Shown: piece by piece, positions 57,192 to 64,000 of the stretch
Layout of the letters: every line of letters starts with the position of its first letter
Position numbering within the stretch: the stretch's first letter is position 1
Source: Hanleya hanleyi
Taxonomy: Eukaryota > Mollusca > Polyplacophora > Lepidopleurida > Hanleyidae
Assembly: GCA_036873755.1 (NCBI GenBank)
Contig: JAVTVY010016104.1
Location: forward strand, 1-64,000
Direction: 5' to 3'
Length of the DNA stretch: 64,000 nucleotides
The notes under the pieces: generated by a model
Told to the model about the DNA's origin: nothing
The model's input: only the letters and a program-made list of their open reading frames with translations
Databases searched by the model: none
Program-made: the position numbers and the translations under genes

Positions 57192-57869
57192 CTAAGTAAT
57201 GGCAGAATGATCTGTACGGTAACCCGGGATTATATCTGCTTCCGACGTTACATTATGTATGTCAGCGCTCGTGAGAAAAAAGTCTAAGCGAGCCTGTTTT
57301 CTTGGGGTTTTCCTTCGCCACGTATAACGTCTTGTGTTTTCATTCTGTAGTCTCCATACATCGACATAATCCTTTTCTTTCATCCAGTCAAGAACCGATT
57401 GTCTTGCGTTCGGATTGTTTATATGTTTGTAATTATCAGTGTCTACGTTGGGCTCTAACACCAAATTCCAATCTCCGCATACGATGACCGAATGGTTGCC
57501 TATGTCTTCTATTTTTTGTTTAATATTATTGAAAGAGGAGGGTTTATCAGTGTTAGGGGCATAAAGACTTACTAATGTAACCGGTGTATCTTCAATTTCC
57601 ACGCTCATGATTATATAATTCAATAGTTGGTCGGTGTCTACACTATTAATCTTATATTGGAAATTATTATTAAATAGTATTATCACTCCACGGGATATCG
57701 ACGACAATGGGCTGACCCAGGCGTCGTTACCCCATTCAGTTTTAACGTAATCTTTGTATTTCGGGTCGGTGTGTGTATCTTGCAGGCATATTATGTTAAA
57801 CTTTTTCTTTTTAAAATAATGGAAAATATCCCTCCTTTTTTTCAGTTCGGCCATTCCACGGCAATTCAT
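57192..57869 (-). pseudogene. LINE ORF2, APE-type endonuclease domain
   Basis: A 225-residue open frame starts MNCRGMAELKKRRDIFHYFK. Landmarks of the exonuclease-endonuclease-phosphatase fold are present: IICLQDTHTD, VTLVSLYAPN, VIVCGDWNLVLEP, RRYTWRRKTPRKQARLDFFL and YRTDHSAIT (catalytic D-H pair). The fold nicks target DNA for target-primed reverse transcription. The domain itself is intact, but the protein is broken downstream. Confidence 0.9.
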
Positions 57870-57894
57870 AGAGACAATTTTGATGTATTCAGTA

Positions 57895-59874
57895 ATCTAA
57901 TATGAAGTTATTTTTGGATCTGTGGGTTGCTGCCATAGTATCCGTGTCGTAATTTGAGGTCTGACTGTGCCATGACTGGTAGAAAATAGAACTCCGAATG
58001 TATTGGGCCTTTTTTATAAATGCGGATACGCATACCTTTACATTTAGAACTATCCAGTGTGTTACAAAGGCAACATTCAGAATATCGATACATGTACGTG
58101 CAGGTAAAAGTATAGTAATTGACAGTTGAGGTGTTCCGAAAAACAAATACAATGGGCCGACTTCAGATAATCACGAGCACGAAACTTTGCAAAAGACGGA
58201 AAGTGTTTCAGTCGAATAGAATTATGTCGCTTTCGTGTTTTATATAATTGGATTTCGTGCTTGTGCAATCTGGTAATCTTAAGCAAGAACGGGCTCTGAG
58301 ATAATTGATATAGCGTCTTGAGTGAAAATGCCTTTCTCGGCTTGGCCGGTCTGCATTTGTTTCCCGGGACCCTCTTACAATAGTAAGGGAACCTAGACAT
58401 AAAAGAACGGTGATCAAAAGGTAACAATACGTGGTAGCACGTTTTTAAAATAGCTGTGTCCGTGCGACTTATCGTCACCTCGGAACCGGGAGACGAAGAA
58501 AACGTACGGGTGAACAGGAGAATAAAAGGTCTAATTGGGCATGAGCGGGTAATTATCTCAGGTTCCACTTTCAGCAACTCTATTTGCATTCACTAACGGT
58601 GGCTTTCTGTATTGTTTAGGCAGCTTACCAGTGTATAAACATTCCGCGAAAAAATATCTGAAAATAAATTGGAGGATCACAACGTCATATGAAATCAGCA
58701 TTTAATTTGAAGTATATAAGAGCAAGCGGGCTCCACGAAATATATCTGTCGTAGTCTTTATACTATTTCTGTCCAAAGATTTTTAAACTATAGATAAAGT
58801 ACAGTTTCAAAACCACTTCATGAAGGAAAAAAAACACTGCAACCAATTTGGTCCTAACTGTAACCAATTTGGTTCCAACTGTTACCAACTTGGTCCCAGC
58901 TGCAATCAGCCTGATTCCATTGTGAGCAGAATATTTTACAATGATACTCCTGATATATTAAATACTTTTAAAACCCTGCTGGATCAGGTCGGGACCAAAA
59001 TCGTCCCCTATGCAACCAAAGCGGTCCCAGTCGTGACCAATTCGGTCCCACACCGCACCAGTCTGGTTCTCAACGAAAAAGTATTGAGTTGGAGTCGAAA
59101 CCACTTGATATTTTCAAAATCAAAATCATTTCTGTTGAGACCAAACCGGTCACAGCTACAACCAACTTGACCTCATCTGCTACCAGCTTGGTTTCATATA
59201 CCACATACATGACAGAATATATGATAAAAATCATCAGATTTTGAAGGACACAAGAATAGTCTGTTTTGGTACCGGGTTGGTCCCAAATGGAACCAACCCG
59301 ACCCCCAACTTTAAACCATGCACTCGACATTTATCAGAACTACCGAATTTCAAACCTTAACCTGAAAATTTTGGATTTTGACAGAATGAAACAAACTGGC
59401 ACAGAATCAACCCGCATAATCATATTCAATACAAACAAGTATATTTTGGTTCCACACCGTATTAACCTTCGGTTATACTGTGCACATTTTCAAAATCATT
59501 ATTTATGTACATGTAAATATTGCACAGATGACCAATACTGAATTAACATTTGACAACATATATACATATTCAATATATCGGCTAAAAAGTAAATCATTAT
59601 TAAATATTTTTTTCATAGTAGGTCAGATTGGCAAATTATGAATAATATAATCACCTAATGAAGTTGATATCTGTTTAGTTTACAGGGTATTAGTATAATC
59701 GCGCAAAATTAGTTCATAGAAAATTTCTCCTTTCAGCGTTTGCTTAATGTTAATTTCACAGTTGTTTTCCACACTTGAGCGAATTGTATATAATGTTTTT
59801 GTCAGCAACCCAAATTCACATATAATTTTCCCTTCCGTCAGTAGTTCATTATATTAATATTTTCGTGGTTTCAT
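57895..59874. mobile_element. ~2-kb insertion in the LINE, unknown type
   Basis: TTCAGTA occurs at 57,888-57,894 and 59,875-59,881, exactly where LINE similarity stops and resumes between ORF1 and ORF2, so it is read as a 7-bp target duplication. The interior has no recognised transposase. Frames at 58,077-58,589 (minus) and 58,820-59,170 (plus) lack family motifs. Part of it (58,830-59,310) is a degenerate repeat of ACCAAYTTGGTCCC-like blocks. Confidence 0.55.
58830..59310. repeat. degenerate ACCAA-TTGGTCC repeat
   Basis: At 58,840-58,920 a 21-bp unit codes CNQFGPN-type heptads in the plus frame. Further on the spacing becomes irregular, but ACCAANNYGGTCCC blocks continue to about 59,295. 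The core ACCAATTTGGT is nearly palindromic. Confidence 0.6.
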
Positions 59875-59907
59875 TTCAGTACCTCGGACTCGTGGATTTG
59901 TCTGCAG

Positions 59908-60382
59908 TCAACATACAGTTTCCCCCGTACAAACCTCACTTTTTTTCCTTCGTGAAAACTTTTGGCCATGAAATCTCTGAATATGTTTTTCTTCATTTTG
60001 TCTTCCGGGATTAGATCTTCTGTTTATGTATTTTTCAGTCCCCTTTAGTTTTTGTTTCCCAATTATCATAACCTCCCTTCTTTCCGGCCTGTACAGAAAC
60101 TTTGCCAATATATGTCTGGGTTGTCCGACCTTTTTTGGACCTTCTGCTCTATGGACGTTTTCCATGGACATTTTGTATGTCCAAATCTTCCACTATGATT
60201 TTCTTTATTATGGCCATGGGGCTTTCTCCTTCCTTTTCCTCGATTCCCCCAAATCTCAGGTTGTATGAGCGGCTATACGTTTCGGTATCTAGTAAACGGT
60301 CGGTCAATTTGTTATTTTCGCCTTGTAGTTTGTTTACTATCTCGTACAGCTCACTCACCTTCTTGTTCAATTTCAGCAGGTT
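59908..60382 (-). pseudogene. LINE ORF1, 5'-truncated
   Basis: Minus-strand frames give a coiled-coil stretch (LNKKVSELYEIVNKLQGEN), the start of an RRM-like domain (RSYNLRFGGIEEKEGESP), then after a frameshift near 60,160 the L1 ORF1 C-terminal-domain pattern (MENVHRAEGPKKVGQPRHIL, AKFLYRPERREVM) and a basic tail. This is the RNA-binding chaperone of L1-type elements. The N-terminus is missing because of 5' truncation at 60,382. Confidence 0.8.
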
Positions 60383-60400
60383 TGCTACCTCCTAGTTTGT

Positions 60401-60545
60401 GGGAGGCCCGTTGGCCGAGTGGTTTAGATCACCGACATATAGTGCTGGCGGTCGCTGGTTCGAATCCCGTATGTGACTCGACCAATTTTCAACACTAGAA
60501 TCTGTGCTATACTAAGACAGTGTAATCCCAAAATAAAGAAAAAAA
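60401..60545 (+). mobile_element. tRNA-derived SINE
   Basis: A polymerase III A box (TGGCCGAGTGG, 60,412-60,422) and B box (GGTTCGAATCC, 60,457-60,467) are spaced as in a tRNA. The A box form is that of Leu/Ser tRNAs. A body of about 60 bp follows and ends AAATAAAGAAAAAAAC. The acceptor stem does not pair, so it is not a working tRNA gene. It sits just outside the LINE, 6 bp beyond its target duplication. Confidence 0.8.
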
Positions 60546-60950
60546 CATTGTGATAATGATGATATCTGTATCTTCGTCTTCGGACGTTCATAAAGTTAGA
60601 CCGCGGTTCGCAGTCCGCAGTTCGTTATTCGAGGGGACCAGCAATTATTTCTTCAGATATGGAAATCTGTAATTTTATAATGATGAGTACTTTGAACTCC
60701 AAACTCTGCATAGCAAGAGAGAATGTCATGCCCTATCTCTGCATATTCTTATCCCAAATCTGACGCCAGGGGGCGCTGCTATGGGTCGCTGAATGACTGG
60801 TCCCCGCGAATAACGAACTGCGATCTAACTTTATGAACGTGTCTTCGGGCGAATGTAGGCCGACACTCAATTCCTTAAAGAAACATGCTTTGTTTCAACC
60901 TCATCACAAGTTTTCTGAATATATATATCATTTCTTAAGCCACCAGTTGG
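60546..60950. other. 3' flank of zinc-finger gene 2; inverted repeat
   Basis: The segments 'cggacgttcataaagttaga' (60,581) with 'cgcagttcgttattcg' and, near 60,800, 'cgcgaataacgaactgcg' with 'taactttatgaacgt' form an inverted pair about 230 bp apart, a likely small MITE. No gene is seen. Confidence 0.55.
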
Positions 60951-62833
60951 TTAATCATAACTTGGGTACATGTATGGCATACTGCCATGAACGTACATGT
61001 TAAATCGTACTGGTACATGCGAACTTGTATCAACTGGGAACATGCTGCTGATATCTGAGTCACTCTGGCTCTCGACAGCTGATAGATGGTTCAGTTCGAC
61101 TGATCCTCTCTCTGTAGTCTCAACTATTGTCTTGTGATGACATTTGATATGTCCTTTCAAGCTGGTCCGCTGTGAGAATGATTTGTCACAATATTTACAG
61201 TGGAAAGGCTTTTCTCCTGTGTGTAATCTCATATGAGATTTAAGATAATGACTTTCGGCAAAGCTATTTCCACAAACAGTACATAGGTATGGTTTCTCGC
61301 CAGTGTGTTTCCTCACGTGGCGATTCAACTCTGTCAACTGTTTAAAAGCAGCGTTACATTGTTTACACTTGTATGGCTTTTCTCCAGTATGTAGTCTTGA
61401 GTGATTTTGAAAATTCGCCAACTGGTTAAAAAACTTCCCACAATCTGGACACAAGTATGTTCGTCCTTTCATATAACCATGATGTTCACGTTTGTGGCGT
61501 GATAAATCTGAGCGGCTTTCGAATGATTTTCCACACATATCCATATTGCATAGTTTAGGATTTGGAGGAACTGGCCTTCTTTTATATTTCCGCTTCGGTT
61601 TTGGCTTGCGAGGGACTGATTTGTGCGATGTCTGAACGTGGATTTCCAAGTGTTCTGTGAAAGTATCCCTGTCCTCAAACATCTCACCACACGTTGTGCA
61701 CACGAACGGCATCTGATCTACATGGCCTCTTAAGTGAAGAGAAAAATCGCCCCACTCTCGGAAAGTTTGTGCACAAGTTGCACATATGAATTCATCATCT
61801 TTTACTTTTGAAGTCTTCTTTTCTCGCTTTCCTCTGCTCGAAGTAGGCTCTGGGAAGCTTATCCTCAAAGGAAGTTTCCTTTGAGAAAGTCTGTAGGCTA
61901 TTCTTCTTCTTATTGAGGAGCGGGTTTCAATGCGTTTTCCTGAACTGTCCCCAGGTTTAGAGTGATTTGATGCTAGCGATGGCGGATGAATTGTGTTTAC
62001 AGTTGAAGCGATGTCCAGGCGACGTTTTCTTTGAGACAGTCTGGATGATATTCTCCTACTTATGGACGGGTGGTTTTCCATGTGTTTTTTCAAGCTGTCC
62101 TGCCGAGTAAACATTTCCCCACATATTGAACAATAAATCCATTCACACTCTGGGTCGTTCTGACCCTGATCTATGGGAATATCTTCTACATAATCATCCT
62201 CATAATCAGATTCTTCCCCAGTTTCATTGATTCTCTCTCGTTGTCCCCTGGTTGCCTCCAATTGTCCATTGATTGCTTTCCGTTGTCCACTGATTGCCCC
62301 TTGCCCACAGGTTGCTTCTCTTTGCCCATTGTTTGCTTCTACTTGTTCACTGGTTGCCTTCCCTTGTCCACTGATCGTCTCCAATTGTTCATTGACGGTC
62401 TCCATGTGGCCATTGATTGCTTCTCCTTGTTCAGAGATTGCCTCGCATTGTTCATCTGTTGTTTCGCCTTCTCCACTAATTGTTTCTCCGCTTTCATTTA
62501 TTGCCTTCCCTTGTCCACTGGTTGCCTTCCATTGATCATTGATGGTCTCCCATTGTACAATGATTGTTTCCTCTTGTTCATTGATTGTCTTCCCCAACTT
62601 AATCAATGGCAATTCTGACTCCATGTCCACTGATGTGATCCCTGAGTCGTCACAATGTAATGGCCTGGAGGCGGCTTCAACTCCCAGATCGTAACCATGT
62701 TGAGAAACGTCACTACCAACCTCATCAGCATCAAAATCTGAGTCTTCGTTAACTCTAGATGGTGTCTTCTCCGCTTTGATGTCTATTGGGATCAACAGTT
62801 CCTCATTGTTTTCCTGTGGAGGCTTCTCCGCTC
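60951..62833 (-). CDS. C2H2 zinc-finger protein 2, last exon (8 fingers)
   Basis: The terminal exon on the minus strand encodes 626 residues. It begins at acceptor TTTTTTTACTCCAG (62,834-62,835) in phase 1, the same phase and motif as in zinc-finger gene 1, so the ATG at 62,931-62,933 is probably intronic and the start lies in an exon not found here. Order: acidic N-terminal part, about 16 heptads of the type E-T/A-I/T-N/S-x-Q-x ([14 protein letters not shown]), finger 1 (YCSICGEMF), a long basic serine-rich linker, fingers 2-3, a basic KRKYKRR stretch, then fingers 4-8. Finger 4 has CX4C instead of CX2C. The product is a probable nuclear DNA-binding protein, paralogous to protein 1. Confidence 0.9.
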
Positions 62834-62835
62834 CT

Positions 62836-63519
62836 GGAGTAAAAAAATAAACAATAATAATAATATTAATTAGGTTCCCTGCAATGCTTTCTTGTTCATA
62901 ATATGCTGAATAAAGAGCCACTTTCTTGTTCATACTGAAAACACCGAATCACGTTAGAAACTCCAAGGAACTTCTGGAAAACGAGAGAGTAGTTGTCCGA
63001 ATACAGTGCATGTTTTAGACAAACTGTAACTTTGGACAGGTCATGTCAAGAGGCATTGGTGGGTGGTTGTGACCGCCAACGATGCGACGGAAAATACGTC
63101 CATATTAAAAGTGTCCCTTTGTGAAAGAATTCTGTAACGTTGTCCAATTCGGGAATCTTCAGGGTGAATACAGAGTAAACGAATATTCATGAATTTGACA
63201 ACTCTACAACATGCTTCTCACTTAGAAAGATTAGTGTTAAGTATTTTGTCTGCACCAGTTATCTTGTATCCACAACTGTCCACATCAATATTCTTACATT
63301 TCGATGCCGTGGCTCTTGCACATGTTGCATCGCTCATAATTCTCACGCTGTATTTTCGAGAATCTACCCTGGAGGAAGTCCGAGATTCCTATGACCCTTC
63401 AGCAAAACGAACGATAATTTCTAACAGATTTTCTGACTGGAATCCCCAACTTCTCTCCCCAACCAAAAGCGCAGAATGGGAGCGACAGTAGTATACAATA
63501 CCCTAATTGATGAGATAGC
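62836..63519. other. upstream intron or flank of zinc-finger gene 2
   Basis: No exon like the first coding exon of gene 1 was found here. Frames such as 63,189-63,491 lack motifs. It may be intron with the start exon beyond the window. Confidence 0.4.
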
Positions 63520-63605
63520 GCCTCACTGCGCATGCGCAGAACCTGGTGTGACGTCATAAGTGTAGGTTTTGTGGCGGTATTGGGGCGGTGTGCGCATGCG
63601 TGATG
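63520..63605. promoter_or_regulatory. promoter-like cluster of NRF1- and CRE-type motifs
   Basis: TGCGCATGCGCA (63,527) and GTGCGCATGCGT (63,591) match the NRF1 consensus GCGCATGCGC; TGACGTCA (63,550) is a full cAMP-response palindrome. These are typical of TATA-less animal promoters. The position, about 0.7 kb upstream of the zinc-finger 2 exon, suits a promoter, but the same motif pair occurs in a satellite at 13-14 kb, so it may be repeat-derived. Confidence 0.4.
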
Positions 63606-64000
63606 TGTGGGAGGTGGGTACAAGATGGCCGCCATGTGGGAGGTGGGTACAAGATGGCCGCCATGTGGGAGGTGGGTACAAGATGGCCGCCAAGTGTCAG
63701 TCAGTGCAAGATGTGGGAGGTGGGTACAAGATGGCCGCCAAGTGTCAGTCAGTGCAAGATGTAGGAGGTGGGTACAAGATGGCCGCCAAGTGTCAGTCAG
63801 TGCAAGATGTGGGAGGTGGGTACAAGATGGCCGCCATGTGGGAGGTGGGTACAAGATGGCCGCCATGTGGGAGGTGGGTACAAGATGGCCGCCAGTGGAA
63901 GATGTGGGAGGTGGGTACAAGATGGCCGCCAGTGGAAGATGTGGGAGGTGGGTACAAGATGGCCGCCATGTGGGAGGTGGGTACAAGATGGCCGCCAGTG
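63606..64000. repeat. minisatellite of GGTACAAGATGGCCGCC units, 11 copies
   Basis: The core gaggtgggtacaagatggcc plus 'gcc' occurs eleven times. Spacers alternate between short (29-bp period) and long versions with 'aagtgtcagtcagtgcaaga' or 'agtggaagat'. It reaches the window edge. Copies are nearly identical, so the array is young or homogenised. Confidence 0.9.

Larger units (their letters stand above)
51704..60382 (-). mobile_element. L1/Tx1-like LINE with 12-bp target duplication
   Basis: TGCTACCTCCTA occurs at 51,692-51,703 and 60,383-60,394. The plus-strand T-run at 51,704-51,734 is the poly(A) tail, and minus-strand coding pieces follow in the order ORF1, endonuclease, reverse transcriptase, C-terminus. 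The 5' end is truncated within the ORF1 coiled coil. Two later insertions split it: 53,798-55,899 and 57,895-59,874. ORF2 bears several frameshifts, so the element is dead. Confidence 0.9.

Noticed and set aside
60401..60475. Functional tRNA gene
   Set aside because: A and B boxes are present, but the acceptor stem does not pair and a SINE body with an A-rich tail follows.
63399..63986. 195-residue proline/histidine-rich protein on the minus strand
   Set aside because: It is translated from the 11-copy minisatellite. The repeat unit keeps the frame open artificially.

Overview
The window looks like a gene-poor, transposon-rich stretch of a marine invertebrate nuclear genome, most likely a gastropod mollusc. 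Evidence: spliced genes with GT-AG introns, animal C2H2 zinc-finger and THAP domains, Penelope-like, Gypsy, L1/Tx1-like, PIF/Harbinger and Polinton-type sequences, and a dispersed repeat whose 3' end reads 'gacgttaaatcctattc' followed by (CTCA)n, which I associate with vetigastropods such as abalones. The species call is an inference; no database search was possible.

Layout. 1-12 kb: dispersed repeat, a broken Polinton packaging-ATPase fragment, a 741-bp fold-back element (4,177-4,917) and a 4.5-kb inverted-repeat element (5,901-10,387) that carries a ~187-bp satellite and a near-perfect hairpin. 12-16 kb: a 3.9-kb element with ~480-bp terminal inverted repeats (TIRs) and a 6-bp target duplication, filled with satellites. 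16-25 kb: Penelope-like retroelement copies; the longest is interrupted by a Kolobok-like THAP-bearing transposon with TTAA duplication and abuts a 16-copy 55-bp satellite. 26-30 kb: a nearly complete PIF/Harbinger transposon whose transposase and MADF/BESS genes lie on opposite strands with interleaved exons. 30-36.4 kb: a three-part duplicated segment, minisatellite and SINE-like repeats. 37.4-42.3 kb: a Gypsy element on the minus strand with two LTRs, interrupted by a Penelope tail that is itself interrupted by a TTAA element. 43.3-46 kb: a two-exon C2H2 zinc-finger gene. 46-51.7 kb: hairpin repeat, 5S-derived SINE, TTAA MITE and satellite. 51.7-60.4 kb: an L1/Tx1-like LINE with a 12-bp target duplication and two inserts. 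60.4 kb: a tRNA-derived SINE. 60.9-62.8 kb: a paralogous zinc-finger gene, with a motif-rich promoter-like segment and an 11-copy minisatellite upstream, reaching the window edge.

The only genes that look like host genes under coding constraint are the two minus-strand, eight-finger zinc-finger paralogs; they share domain order, a 7-residue repeat region and the same phase-1 intron site. Almost everything else is transposon-derived, and nesting gives a relative insertion order in at least four places. Multi-finger proteins beside dense transposons fit, but do not prove, a role in transposon control. Several unrelated repeats also carry promoter-type motifs (YY1-like, NRF1-like, CRE).
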